DNA from: Zygnema cylindricum
Taxonomy: Eukaryota; Streptophyta; Zygnematophyceae; Zygnematales; Zygnemataceae
Assembly (NCBI GenBank): GCA_037447655.1
Contig: JBBHKE010000696.1
Location: 250,001 to 314,000 of the forward strand
DNA length: 64,000 nucleotides
Direction of reading: 5' to 3'
This document shows, one piece after another, positions 30,334 through 45,300 of this stretch. The translations under genes were made by a program, and so were the position numbers. How positions within the stretch are numbered: position 1 is the first letter of the stretch; each line of letters begins with the position of its first letter. The notes under the pieces are model-generated. The model did no database searches and was not told the origin of the DNA. It saw nothing but the letters and a program-made list of their open reading frames with translations.

Positions 30334-33300
30334 ATGGCGGCCGCCAGTGCTCCGATTGCTATGAAGGAGGCCCTAACGGTAATAGCAGGCTTTCTTATCC
30401 GCAGATTGGCATTAAATTTAGCAGTGACTGTTGTGTTTTGGATTAACTCCTGCTGTATACTTTTTTTAGCGAAGATGATCAACTATTTCTGTTTATTTTG
30501 GATTATTTTCAATAACGATCTTGGAATGCTGCTATTCTAATGGTTTTACCATATCTAATAAGTGCCAGTAGTACACCATCTCACGTGTATCTGTTTTGCA
30601 ATGCTGTATTGTAGTAGTTTAATATTTTTATTAAAGAAATGGCTTCCGTAAGGGCCAGTAGTATACCATCTCACATGTATCTGTTTTCTCAATTTTGCAG
30701 TTGACAACTTTAGGAGTAAATCAACAATTCATTACGTTCACTCATGTGACGATGGAGTCGGAAAAGTTTATCTGTATTCGAGAAACAGCTCCCTCTAACA
30801 GTGTAGTGATCATTGATATGGCGATGCCAATGCAACCTCTTCGTAGGCCAATCACGGCAGATTCCGCCCTTATGAATCCTACAAGCAGAGTTTTGGCTCT
30901 CAAAGGTACGCGCAAATGATCCATCTAATGATTGGTCATAAGTTTTTTATTAGTGTTGGCTTTCAAGGGTACTTGAAAATTGTCCATCTAATGGTTTGTC
31001 ATAAGTTATCTGTTTTTTAAGTGTTGCCCTAACCTACGCGGAAATGATCCATGTAATGATTGATCAAGAGTGTAATTGCCAGGTCTAGATCTTTCTGTTT
31101 TTCGACTGAACTGTCGTTTTTGATGTGATTCTGTTTTGCCCAGCTCAAATACAAGGAACAACTCAAGATCATCTGCAGATTTTCAACATAGAGGAAAAAG
31201 CAAAAATGAAGTCATACCAAATGCCAGAGCAGGTAAGCTACAGGAACTTGATCTGCTGCCAAAGAGGATGTATTGAAGGAATCACAGCCAGTATTTCAAA
31301 TACAGACTTAAGAACATAACTGTTATTTCATCTGTTTTTTGTTCTTACTATTCTGTGTTTGTTTGGCAGGTTGTATTTTGGAAGTGGGTGACACCATCGC
31401 TGTTGGGTCTTGTGACTCAGACCTCGGTCTATCATTGGTCGATTGCAGGTAATAATGACACTTTTTGATCCAAATTCCCTGAATTAAAGGGCACACATTG
31501 GCCCTGGCTGATATTTTTCTCCACGCTGACACGTTTCAGGTTCTACTTTCAGGCAGAATTTTTCAATAATTAGTTGTTTTTCTATTTATTTCCAGGAACC
31601 TCGGAGCCAGTGAAGATGTTTGAACGGACAGCAAATTTGGCGGGAAACCAAATCATTAACTATCGATGTGACCCCTCGGAGAAGTGGTTGGTCGTGGTTG
31701 GAATCGCTCCAGGAGTACCAGAGGTTGGTTTATCGTTTAGCGAGCTCTTGCATTAAAAACTGAGTGACCAACTTATGCTGTTTCAAGGAAGGTAGGTGAG
31801 TTGTATTATTTTTGAAATCAGGCTATATAGGTCATTCCCGGCAGAGACTTTTTTCTATTCTTTTTGTTTCTTTATGGTGACATAGTCCTTTCTGGTTGCA
31901 GAGACCCCAACTTGTTAAGGGCAATATGCAACTTTTCTCTGTGGATCAGCAACGAAGTCAAGCTCTCGAAGCACATGCTGCTGTTTTTGCTTCTTTCAAG
32001 GTGAGAATTTGTTTTCCATTTTTTTTGGAAACTAATGTTGACTAATGTATTCACAACGGTTTAAGGAGACTATTTTCTTGGATTTTTCTTCATATTCAAT
32101 TCTGATTGCCCAAGTACCAGTGGAGCTCCCTTTTGTTTCCCCCACGTCCTTCAAGCCATGGTTTTTTTTTTCACAGTATCTACAATATATGTTTTATAGA
32201 GGCACACATTACTGCAGATATATATATTTTGTCGTAGTCGCCTTGAAGAAGGATCATGGTTATTATGTTTGAATCAATTCTAAACCCTTGCAATTTGGTT
32301 AAGGAGTTTTCTGACTTTAATTCTTATGGTGTTTTCATGCATTCAGGTTCCTGGAAATGATACACCGTCGTTATTGATTGCTTTCTCTACGAAAAGCATT
32401 GTGGCTGGGCAACTTGTGTCCAAGCTCCATGTCATTGAGCTAGGAGCACAGCCAGGTTGAATTTCAGATCTGTTTGACTTTTCAAACTTGTCATGGGCCG
32501 CTGCTAGCGTTGCTACATACAACTTCATTTTTTACTTTCAGATTTTAGTTTTGTTTCCTTCCTCAATATCCCACGCTTGTTCTTGCAAATGGTTGCATTT
32601 CAAACCCCAGATTTTGATGTTTTAGGATGTCAGCCAGTGAACCAGGAAGGGGTTACTGCCAATGTGTTTTGCAGGGAAAACTCCTTTTGCAAAGAAGCAA
32701 GCAGATCTTTTCTTTCCACCAGATTTTGCAGATGATTTTCCAGTGGCAATGCAGGTGAGAGCTCTATTATTTTCTTCAATATGTTTCTTGGGTCTTTCCT
32801 TAATTTGCTTGGCTTCAACTTGCAAGAGTGAGGAATTTGCTATGCCCAAGAGTGAGGATTGTTTTGAAATAAGTAGACTACGCTTTCCCCTCCCCCCCTT
32901 TTTTTTGTCTTTTTATGGTAGATTTTGGCAAAATCTCATATATGTGATCACCAAGCTAGCCTCTTGATCGTGCACGACCTCATTGTTTTGATGTATGCTT
33001 TCCCTTGATTTTATGCTACAGATTTCGGCAAAATACGGCCTCATCTATGTGATCACAAAGCTCGGCCTCTTGTTCGTTTATGACCTTGAAACAGCAACAG
33101 CTGTTTATCGCAACCGTATCAGTCCCGACCCCATCTTTCTCACAGCTGATGCTCCAGCAGTGGGTGGCTTCTATGCTGTCAATCGAAGGGGACAGGTTCT
33201 GCTTGCGACTGTGAATGAGCAAACTATTGTACCTTTCGTCAGTGGACAGGTGAATTATTCTCTTAGATTTGTCTTAGTCTGCTGTTGGGAATTTACACTA

Positions 33301-36300
33301 GTTGATTAGTGTAAATGAGCAAACTATTGTACCTATTTCCAGTGGGCAGGTGAGCTATTCTCCTAGGTATATCTTAGCCTGCTGTTAGGATATCATATGA
33401 GCTCATTAGTGTGAATCCTCAGTGGACAGGTGAGTTATTCTCTTAGGCTTATCTTAGTGTGCTGTTGGGAATTTGAGTTCATTTGGGGAAGCTTGCATGG
33501 GGGTTAGCGGCAGAAATGAACATGTTCATACTGACTTTTTCTGGCTGGATTATGGCAGTTAAATAATCTGGAGCTTGCGGTCAACCTTGCAAAGCGAGGG
33601 AATCTCCCTGGTGCCGAAGGTCTGGTAAGCTAATAGAAAAGAACACCGTTTTGAAAGCAGGTGGAGGTGTTGAAGTCTCTGGTTATCAAAGTATCTGCAT
33701 GGAGTATATACACAGTATAACAGATCCTAACTATTTTTGCATGAATTTTTTAGAATATATTTTTTGACCCTCTGCTTGGCATTTCAGGTGGTACAACGTT
33801 TCCAGGAGTTGTTTTCTCAGATGAAATACAAAGAAGCAGCTGAACTTGCAGCAGATTCCCCACAGGGCATATTGAGAACTCCAGACACTGTCGCTAAGTT
33901 TCAGGTCAGAAATTTTTAGAAGGGCCCTTCTGCTTGTATACCCCTGAATCTTGCAGACTGGTTTTAGGAAATAAACTAATACTCAAACTTTTTTGATCCA
34001 GGGATAGTAACTGTTTTTAAGTTTCTCAGTTTGGTTGCTTATTTAAGCTGACTTTTTCTTGGAAATTCATCTGTACGCGATAGACAGAAGTCCCACCCTG
34101 AATTAAATTTCTTGAATTCCCCAAACACAACCCTTTTCAGTATATGAGGCTCTTCTTCTCCACTTTCTTCGCTCTCTTCGCTATAATCCTGAATCCTGTA
34201 ATTGGTGTGTTTGATACTCACTTGTTTTTATTTTGTGGTGGTCAGAGTGTACCTGTTCAACCTGGAACAACCTCTCCCTTGCTTCAGTATTTTGGTACTT
34301 TGTTGACCAAGGGAAAGCTGAACGCTTTTGAATCACTTGAGCTTTCACGGTTGGTGGTTAATCAAAATAAAAAGAACCTTCTGGAGAACTGGCTTGGAGA
34401 AGACAAGCTGGAATGTAGTGAAGAGCTGGGAGACTTGGTAAAGGTAAGACCTGTTTGTCATTTCTGATACACTATGGTGGGCAGTCATCTGCTGGTCACA
34501 CTTAAACCCTCGGGTTCCAAATATTTTGCTTGTGGAATGTTTTTTCAATTACAGACCCAAATGGTCGACTCTCTACAGATGATATCTATTGATGTATTAA
34601 GTTCTTTCGATTTTTTTTTAATTTGGTTTTGTGATTATTGGCTGCGCCGACCCTCAGCGTCAATATCCTTAGCTAGCGAAGGTTTTGATCTCGCATAATT
34701 TTTTTTTTAGGTTTTTTTTTTTTTGTTGGTAAGAGTTAGTAACCATGAGGTGGCGTATGAATATTCCAGTGCGGCAGGCTGGGTCACCAATTTGGATTGA
34801 CGTGTTGTTGTAAATAGATAGTGCTAGTGTTCCGCTTTGTGTTACTGGGCATTCGTTTGTCGTAGCACTATGCGATTACAGATCAGTAGCAAGTTCTCTG
34901 GTACTGGTCAGATAAAGCTCGAGTTTATGGCGGTTGGAAAGAAAGAAACGCGGAAAGAACAGACAGCTGTGTGAAATGTGATCACATTGGCATTGTTGAA
35001 GGCAGTCTGACCCGACCATCATGGTTTTCCTGGAAATAGTCTGTAGATCACTAGGCTTAACTAGGATGTTAGTTCTATGGAAATGGCCATCTGTCGTGCA
35101 AAACTCTACGGCAGTCACCCGTGGCTGATAGCACTGAACTTTCATTTTTTGTTATGAAGTCCCATCCTTTTTGCTGCTGCTTTGCATCTCTTGCTTCGGA
35201 AGTAAACACGATAAAGATTTCATTAGCTTTTGGAGCAGAATTTCTTATCATTAAAGGATGGACTTTTTATTACAGCATGGTTCTTTGCAAGGGTGAAGGA
35301 AATCATTTTATTTTTTGTTATGATGGCCAGAGACGAAGTGAATGGCTTGAGAGAATGTCATGTATCGCGAAAACAGAAAGGGGAAGAGGTATATAGTGAC
35401 GGTGCCAATATGGAAATTAGTTGACAGCAATGGAGATTAGTTGACTTAGTAAGTTTTAAAATTTAGATGCGGACCCACACATGGTGGTTCTATTTGTAAT
35501 GTAAAGTGAGCTGATTTGAAAAGAGGGCCGGGAGAATCATGGGATACAATGCATGCAGTGGAATCAGGAGATGTGTGTTCAGTGTTAGTCAGCGCCAAGG
35601 CGATAACAATGAATCCGCTGAGGGACAGATGGTTTGGGCTTTGCTGTTGTTTTAGGTTGCCCATGTAAACTTAGGCACGCATCTGAAATAGACCCAACAA
35701 TTTTCTAGTAATACTCCAACTTTTATTTCTATGTGGAACATTGGACCTTGTACCGGCCACAGAAGCATGGAAACTCCCATATTTGAGATGGTTTCTGTCC
35801 TAAGTGGTAGAACATAAACAGTCTATTCTTCCAAAACCTGTGTAATTTTCAATGGACTTTGTGCACAACACATTTGTGACTGCAGGTATAAAAGATTCTG
35901 ATGCAGGTCTAAAGCTATGACCTTCTGAATCTAAAATCTTGTAGCTGCAGTTAGAAATCAACTTTTTAAGCGCCAAGTTGCTGATGATACAATGGTTTTA
36001 TTCAAATAATGAGCATTACAGTCACTGGGCAATTTAGCATTTTAGTCATAGCGTGGTTCAGCATTTAAATTTATTTTCTTCCACATGATCACTCCATTTG
36101 TAAATTCAGGCAAGCTTGTTATGGTCAGATTGTAAATTTCGTGTGTCACTTAAAATCATCTGGAACTGCTGGATATGTGATAGGTTTGTGTAGATACGTA
36201 AAGGAGTAATCCACATTGCCAATGTCCTCATGGCCGGTATTGGTAATATCTGTTTCCAACTGTAATGATCAGGTTGGTTTCTCAATCTGTGATTTGGCTT

Positions 36301-39300
36301 AGAGTATGAATTTGGGAAACTTGCCATCAGTAGAGTTTTTGCAAGGGAACCTGATTTCAACGCTGATTTTTGGCTCTCCTTTTTTTTCAGACAGTGGATA
36401 ATGAACTTGCGCTGAAGATTTTTATCAAGGCCAGGGCAACTCCTAAAGTCATTGCCATGTTTGCAGAACGAGGGGAATTCGACAAGATTCTCATCTACTC
36501 CAAACAGGTGAAAAGCTTTGGAAATTTACTCTAGCAAGCTGTAGGCTGGAGAGTTTAGTCCCAGAGTCTAAGACAATCCGGGTTTGCAACATGTTATGAG
36601 GAAAGTGAGCGGTTGCTAGTTCTAGGATTATAGCAGTAAGATGGTTCACGTTCTGGTGTTTTTCACTTGTATATACCTGGCTGATGTCACTCCCTGCGGG
36701 CGTTATCTGTTATCCGTACAAGAGGGTTGGGTTTTCTTGTGTTTTTTTTTTATTTTAACGTGGTATAGCAACAATTTTTTATCACAGGTTGGATATACAC
36801 CCGATTATCTTTGGTTACTACAATCTATGCTTCGGTCCAACCCTCAAGGTGCTGTGAACTTTGCTTTGATGATGGCACAAATGGAGGGTGGATCACCACT
36901 GGACTACAATACTATAACAGATCTCTTTCTTCAGGTGACCTTCCACTCTCAAATATGTCTTGAACTTTAGCAAGGAAGTTGTTTAACCTTTTGAAACAAT
37001 GGAAGAACAGAGGGATGGTCAGTTTTAGGTGCTTTAGGTTTTGATTTTATTTGAGTGTTGGAAGGTTTTGCAATAAAATTTCAATGCCAGAGTGAAATTG
37101 ATTTATGGTAGTCACTATGTCATCTATCATCCGGTGCTGAAGTTCAATTTCTAACAGATTTTACTGGATGTTGCAGCGAAATATGATCAGAGAAGCAACT
37201 TCCTTTCTCTTGGATGTCTTGAAACCCAACTTGCCGGAGCACGCCATGCTCCAGACTAAGGTGAGTGGTGTAAGATAACTTTTGAGCATTGCGCATTTGT
37301 GTTTGCAAATGTTTAACTCTTTCAGAACATAGTGACGAGTGGTAATAGCTTTGCCTGCATTCTTTTCAAGACTGTTGAGGAATTTTCTGCCGGTTGCAGG
37401 TCCTGGAGATCAATTTGGTGACTTTTCCCAATGTTGCTGATGCCATTCTCGCAAATGGAATGTTCAGCCATTATGATCGACCACGTATTGCACAGTTGTG
37501 TGAGAAGGCTGGGCTTTACATGCGAGGATTGCAGGTATATTGACCGATGATTTTCAATTGCTTTTTGTGAGTCCTCGTTTGATGGACTCAGTGGTTTTAA
37601 TTCTCACATGCATGTGCGTACTATCTCTATCTGCACTGACACTTTTTTTGTCTGTGAATACAGCACTACACTGATCTGCCAGATATCAAGCGTGTCGTGG
37701 TGAACACCCATGCGATTGAACCACAAGTAAGTCCTTGGCTACATTAAAGCTTGAATGGCAATATGTAGAGTAGTGGGAAAAGCGGGCTAGTCCTCAGTTC
37801 AGGGGTCTTGTGTTGTTTCTCTCAGGTTGGGCACAATTCTACTATGTAATGTGTGACTTTCGATACATTTTACTTGAATTACTGACACGTGGCACCTCTT
37901 TCTGCAGGCATTGGTGGAATTTTTTGGGACCTTGTCACGAGAATGGGCGCTGGATTGTATGAAGGAGCTGCTGTTGGTGAATATGCGAGGAAACCTCCAG
38001 ATTGTGGTGCAGGTTTGTTTAACATGAACCATCATCCAGGATCATATTTTGGTGCAAGTAAGGATACGGCCTTGTGATTTAATTTAATGGTTAAAAGATT
38101 GCTAATGAACGTTGTGATGGGGTGTTACCCCTGACGCCGCAATTGGACTCAGGAACTTGTTGATGAGGCAGTAGCAGCATTCTCTTGTTTTTTTTTGTAT
38201 GTTTGATTTGCTGTATTTTATCTTTCTTGCTAAGCCACGCCTCAAATACATCTTGCAATCAAGTGTTCTTGTGTTGATCTTCTAAGCACAGTGTTTTTCT
38301 TTATCCATTCTAAATATTGTATGGTGGGGCACTGATGTCTTCACAGGTGGCCAAAGAGTATGCAGATCAGCTGGGGGTAACAGATTGTGTCAAATTGTTC
38401 GAGCAGTTCAAGTCGTATGAGGGCTTGTTTTTCTTCTTAGGATCCTATTTGTCCACAAGGTACATCAAGCTGATATTTTTGTTTCCTTCCTCTCAAGGCT
38501 CGTTGTCTTTCAACGCCATAAATTCCTGTATAATCTGCAGTTGAAACTGTAGCTGACATCAAGCAAAATTTTCACATCTTTGTTTGAGAGTATGCATGTC
38601 TACAGCAGCAGTGGTCTTGTCCTATGAAACCATTTGGGAGAAGGGTGAATTCTATAGCATCCTTGCTGTAACATTTTTTTTTGTGTTTTTTTAAATATTA
38701 AGTTGTTAATTTAGAACTCTTGCAGAGTTCTGAGGCAATAGCTTTGCATTTCCAATATGTGTTGCCATTCACCTAGAGGTCTCAGACACTGCAGATTCGC
38801 ATTGAATGACCTGATATTGCAGCCTATGTTTATGCATTATACTTATGGAAGTGTGAGGAATTAGGAGATATGAATAGTTCAGTCTAGAACTTTCTTAGCG
38901 TTGTCTTTTTTCATTGAGAAGGTTTTGTTTTTAGTGCATTTGTGTCGCAGTGAAGAAGAGAGAACATAAATTTGTAATTAACTTTCCAGCATATTTACTA
39001 GTATGGACCTGATATTGCAGCCTATGTTTATGCATTATACTTATGGAAGTGTGAGGAATTAGGAGATATGAATAGTTCAGTCTAGAACTTTCTTAGCGTT
39101 GTCTTTTTTCATTGAGAAGGTTTTGTTTTTAGTGCATTTGTGTCGCAGTGAAGAAGAGAGAACATAAATTTGTAATTAACTTTCCAGCATATTTACTAGT
39201 ATGGACCTGATATTGCAGCCTATGTTTATGCATTATACTTATGGAAGTGTGAGGAATTAGGAGATATGAAGTCCACTGTCTCAGGGTAAGAACCCCCCTC

Positions 39301-42300
39301 CCGCTCTCTCCCCACCCCCCAAAAAAGGCATTTCTTGTGATTCGACATTTTTTTATTTCCATTTTTTTTTCAATTTCAATATTTTATGTAGTGTTGTGTA
39401 TCGGTAAGGATTTGCCGATAACCGATATGGGCCTTTTTTCGCGTAGCCGATAATCGATATATTGGTTCGATATATCGTTATCGGTGTTATCGCCGATAAA
39501 TACCCGATATTTATTGGTTATTATCGGCGATAACACTGATATCGATAACCATCGGCGATATACGTACGGACCGTACATATAAATGTACGGCCAGTACACT
39601 CAACTGTACGTGTTATTCCCCGGACGCGCCCTACTCACAACCCCAATCTACTTGAGGTGTCTACCAATCAGATCACTGTATTGTACAGCTGTACAAGCAC
39701 AGAAAGTACAGTAGCCGCCATGAGATCTGCACGGTTTTGGTACGGATCCAGTAAAAACGATGTACCTTTCACATCCGACGCCATGGTTTTGTCCCTTTCT
39801 TCTTTGGGATCCACTGGGGACCTGCCACGTGTCAATCTGTTGGCTTTGCTGCCAAAAGAGCCATTCGGGGAATGCCGGCGCCCACGCTGGCTGTCCGCTC
39901 GTATTTTCTCATTCCAAGTCGTCCGTTCGATTCCGGCGGCGCGCAGAATGTTATTTTGCGTCCGTTGTACTTTGTGTCCGCCGTCCTTTTACCGTTCCAT
40001 TTTCACCAGTTTGTCGGTTCAAGTCGCCCTCAAATTTCTGTTCAGTTAACCGGCCAACGTTTATGTGCTGCGCTGTCCGTAATAAATCGCAGTTAAACAG
40101 AGATGGAACAGATTCTTATACATGGCATGCCACGCTATATAAAGTCAACAATATATTACAGTATGTTATAAAGTAGTATTGTATGCATACTATATTTTTT
40201 AAAAGTTATCGTCGATATGGAATTTGTTGGTCTCAGACCGATATATCGGGACCTCTGACCGTTCGATAACCGATAACTATTGGTATCGGTGTTATCGCGA
40301 TAAATTTTTTACCGATACACAACACTAATATTTACGTTTATGTTTTGCAGTGAGGATCCTGAAATTCATTTCAAATACATTGAGGCAGCTGCAAAGACAG
40401 GGCAGATTAAAGAAGTAGAACGGGTGACCCGAGAATCAAACTTTTATGATGCGGAAAGGACCAAGAACTTTCTCATGGAGTCTAAGCTTCCTGATGCAAG
40501 ACCCCTCATCAATGTCTGCGATCGTTTCAATTTTGTGCCAGACCTTACCCATTATCTGTATACCAACAACATGCTGCGCTACATCGAGGGTTATGTGCAA
40601 AAGGTATCGTCAAGTCAAGTGTCAGAGGAATCTAGATTTGCTGTGTGATTCAAACTATAGTAGCATTGTGATTGAGGGGAAAGATCCCTTATTTTGGGAA
40701 TATCCACTGTGCTTGAGGCTGCAATTTAAAACCCTTCACTGTACATATCCTTTAGCGAGTAAAAGCTGAAGGCTTCTGACTATAGAGCTAATACATTGTC
40801 ACACACTCATAATTGATGTGTGCTCTTTTATTGAGTGATTCTTTCCTTCGGTTGTTCTTAGTAGCTTTTGATATCTGATCATCTAAGCTGCACCTCAATA
40901 AGTCAACTTTTATTGAGTCTACTGTCGGTGGCATCTTCTATTGAAAGGTTGAAAATTACCCCTAAAAGAATAGTCAGTCAGTACTCTTTTAGATTAACAA
41001 CACTGATGACGTGGTTTTGAACTGTCCATGTCATCAGTATTAGCTCTAAGAGGAAAGCAATTGTATTATTTACGACATTTTATGTTTTGTGGCCTCTTAA
41101 ACCTGGATTAAATTCATGTTGTTAGCACTACTAGTGATTCATAAATTGCATGTTTTTGTTTTTTTTTTAAACGATGGCGACTTTTTTTTTCGGGCTTTTA
41201 TACAAATGTGGCTGAGTTTCTGAAATTGATGTGGTATGTTGGACATACAGGTGAATCCCAGCAATGCCCCTCTGGTTGTTGGTCAACTCCTTGATGATGA
41301 ATGCCCCGAAGACTTCATTAAAAATTTGATCCTTTCCGTTCGCTCATTGCTGCCAGTGGAGCCTCTGGTGGATGAATGTGAGAAACGGTATGTGGCTGCT
41401 CACATTTTTAAGAGACATGTGTTTGATCTGAGACCATGATTAAAAACCTGCCGCTGGCTGGTTGAATATCTAGAAAAACTATTTTTCACGTTTTCTTTTA
41501 GTATGATGGTCAATTTCTTCTGGTTATCAAGATCTTGGTCAATGAGGTGCTGGTATGACCTTGTTCGTGTGATGGTGATTGTGCACTATCAGTTCTTCTC
41601 TATTTCTTTTTATTAAACGTTGTCATTCTGTACTTTTGCAGCAATCGTCTTCGCCTGTTAACACAGTTCCTTGAGCATTTAGTTAGCGAAGGGAGTCAAG
41701 ACGTGCACGTCCATAATGCTCTTGGAAAAATCATTATTGATACAAATAACAATCCAGAGCACTTCCTCACTACTAATCCCTACTACGACTCCAAGGTGGT
41801 TGGAAAATACTGTGAGAAGCGTGATCCCACTTTGGCTGTGGTGGCTTACAAACGCGGTCTTTGTGATGAGGAGCTTGTTGCTGTCACCAACAAAAATTCC
41901 TTATTCAAACTGCAAGCCAGGTATAAGTCCTGGTGGAAATTGCCTTATTGTTTGCTGCTGTGTGTTTCATTTAGGTACTTTCTGTGAATTTAACCATTGG
42001 CAGCGATCACTGTTATCTATTGTCTCTGTGGAGGATTAATCTGGCAGGCGGACATTATATTTTATTGTTGTTAAAATGTATAGTGTTGGTTGTTGCTCTA
42101 TCATGGCGCAGTTAAAAAATTATGTGTTCGTAACCTGGATTTGTGACATAAAGTAGATTTGTTGTCCTATAAGGTATCATCTCCTGCTGCTTTAGGCTTA
42201 TTTATTAGCTTTTTTGTTTGTTTGTTTCATTTATTCTGTAGGCTGTCTGTTAGACTTTTGCTGGGTATGAGTTTTGCTATGCATGAAGTTGACAAGAAGG

Positions 42301-45300
42301 AATGTTGTGTTTGTTCTTTCTTCCTCACACGTGTTATGTGACAGGTATGTGGTGGAGAGAATGGAGCCTGTTCTGTGGGCGAAAGTGTTGGATCCAGAGA
42401 ACCCTTTCCGCAGGCAGCTTATTGATCAGGTATTCCAGTTTTCGTGAGAGCTGCACTCCTGACCCCTCTTTTTACAAGTACCCGAGACTTTTTGTTATCG
42501 TTATTGCACCTCCTGTTTTTGACTGTCGCTTTAAGACCATAAAAATACTAAATCTATGTTAGCGATGTTTCTGGATTGCAGGTGGTTTCTACAGCTTTGC
42601 CAGAGAGCAAAAATCCTGACCAGGTGTCAGTGACAGTGAAGGCATTCATGACAGCTGACCTTCCTCATGAACTTATTGAGCTTTTGGAGAAGATTGTCCT
42701 CCAGAACTCAGCTTTCAGTGGAAACCCGAACTTACAAAACTTGCTCATTCTGACAGCTATTAAAGCAGACACAACTCGAGTTATGGATTATGTGAACCGC
42801 CTCGACAACTTTGATGGACCTGCTGTGGGAGAAATTGCTGTTGGGAGTGAACTTTACGAGGAGGCTTTTGCGATCTTTAAGAAGTTTAGCCTCAATGTGC
42901 AAGCTGTTAATGTTCTTCTTGATAACCTTGGAAGTATTGACCGGGCTGTGGAATTTGCAAACCGTGTTGAGGAAGATGACGTGTGGTCTCAAGTTGGAAA
43001 AGCCCAGCTTAAAGAAGACTTGGTTTCTGATGCTATTGCTTCCTTCATCAGAGCTAATGATGCAACTCAATTTCTCGATGTCATTCGTGCTGCTGAAAGA
43101 GTGGACGCATATCATGACATGGTCGATTATTTGGTAATGGTTCGCAAAAAGGTGAAAGAGCCAAAGGTGGATGCAGAATTGGTTTACGCATATGCAAAGA
43201 TTGACAAGTTGGGCGAGATTGAGGACTTTATTCAGACACCACATGTGGCAAATCTCCAAAGTGTGGGAGATAGATTGTTTGACGAGCAATTATATGAGGC
43301 TGCCAAAATTGTTTTCACTCATATTTCTAACTGGGCCCGACTGGCTAGCACTCTTCTTAAACTCAAGCAGTTTCAGGCTGCGGTTGATGCTGCCCGGAAG
43401 GCAAATAGTGCCCGAACATGGAAAGAAGTCTGTTTCACATGTGTTAACGAGGGAGAGTTTAGGCTTGCTCACCTTGCAGGTCTCAACATCATTGTCCAGG
43501 TATGTTCACTCGTCCACGAACCCCTTATCCGTTGTATATACATTTTCACCCTTTTTAATGCTTTTTTTGGGCCTTAGCCTGTATGTAGTGGATATTGTTT
43601 GTTGGAATACCGAGGAACAAGTTGTGATTGTGATTGCTTCCTGAGGTATTTTTATCTGTTCGTTTCCTATCCAGAGTGCATACAATGTCAACCACTGGGC
43701 TGTGTGTAAAAATTTTGTTGTCATTTGGCAGTTTCTTGCCATGTTTTAATCTGGCCTGTTGGTAGAAAAGAGTGTACATTTCCTGCATTTCCTTTACCAG
43801 TTTTTCTCTCTCTGAATTCTAGCCTTCATAGGATACGGTCATTAAATTTCGCTGGGTTGGTGCGAAACTTTTGTGTATTTCTGTTAACATATATGCATAT
43901 TCTCTGGGCTTGTTGTCACTCAATTTCCCATACAGGTTGATGACCTTGAGGAGGTTTGCGACTACTATCAAAACCTTGGTCGCTTTGATGAACTTATCGC
44001 TCTTTTGGAGAGTGGTCTTGGTTTGGAACGGGCTCATATGGGTATATTCACTGAGCTCGGAGCATGTTACGCACGTTATAGGCCCGAGAAACTCATGGAA
44101 CATATCAAACTTTTCTCCACTCGCGTCAACATTCCCAAACTCATTCGCGTCTGCGATGAACAGCAACATTGGAAGGAACTTACCTTTTTGTACATCACAT
44201 ATGATGAATTTGACAATGCGGCAACGACAATCATGAGCCACTCTCCTGAGGCTTGGGACCACTCCCAGGTAAAAGACTGCTTTTTTTGCCATTTTTTAAG
44301 ATGCCTGTTGTTTATTATGCATGGTTGCGAATATTGAACATTCTGGATGGGAGTAGTTCCTTTCAGTGGTGGTAACTTAAAGTATAGAAATAAGTGAGTT
44401 TGAGATGTACCATTTTTTTTTGCTAAATCCTATTCCTATTTCGCACAGTTTAGTTATGTAAAGAAGACAAAGTCATGAACATCATTAATTTGAGAGAATC
44501 ATATCGCTTATGCTTATCAAGTTTTCTGGTTGCAGTTCAAAGACGTCACGGTTAAGGTGGCGAATCTGGAGCTATATTACCGGTCAATCCAGTTTTATCT
44601 TCTGGAACATCCTGATCTCATCAATGACCTTCTCAATGTGCTTGCTCCTCGAGTAGACCATACAAGAGTGGTGGATATGATGAAGAAGGTTTGTCCACTT
44701 TCTCAAAGGTTCCATCATCCTCTTTTGTGAAGGTTTCATTATCCACTTTCTTAAAGATTTCACGCAACTATTGTTGGATGCCTTTTTGCAGAAATGGTGG
44801 ACGGTTTCTGTAAGTCCTCGTGAAGTGAATGTCATTTGTGGGGCTCGGAAGAAATTGATGTTTGAGATCATCCTCGTTCAATCTGCAGTCAATTTTCATC
44901 CTTTGGTGCCTTATTTTCTTTTTGCCTTTTTGGATACGACAGGCTGGACATCTGCCTCTTGTGAAACCGTATTTGGTGGCGGTGCAAAGCAATAATGTGG
45001 CTGCTGTCAATGAAGCTCTCAATGCTCTCTACATTGATGAGGAAGACTATGATCGCCTTCGCGAATCAATTGATATGCACGACAATTTTGACCAGATATC
45101 GTTGGCTCAGAGGGTGAGTCTGCAGGAGTGAAAATAGGGTCATTTTGCTTTCATTCTTTTTGGAAGGGTGTCGTTGGATGGTTGTATCAGGGAAGCATAG
45201 GAAAACATCTTGAGATTATTAGATAGATGTTCCACATTATTCTTTTTGGTTCTTACTATGGTGTAAGCATTTACCCTGCCTGTTTCCCAAACTTCATGGC

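Noticed and set aside
30334-30540. Short protein starting at the clathrin ATG and reading into intron 1
   Set aside because: The frame after 30378 is intronic; a GTAATAG donor follows the 15th codon and the family sequence resumes at 30701.
38810-39270. CRISPR-like array
   Set aside because: The units are 198 bp, contiguous, without spacers, and lie in a plant intron.
38810-39290. Extra clathrin exon encoding [17 protein letters not shown]
   Set aside because: Exon 19 and exon 20 join in phase and give the conserved family sequence without it; the unit is part of a tandem repeat.
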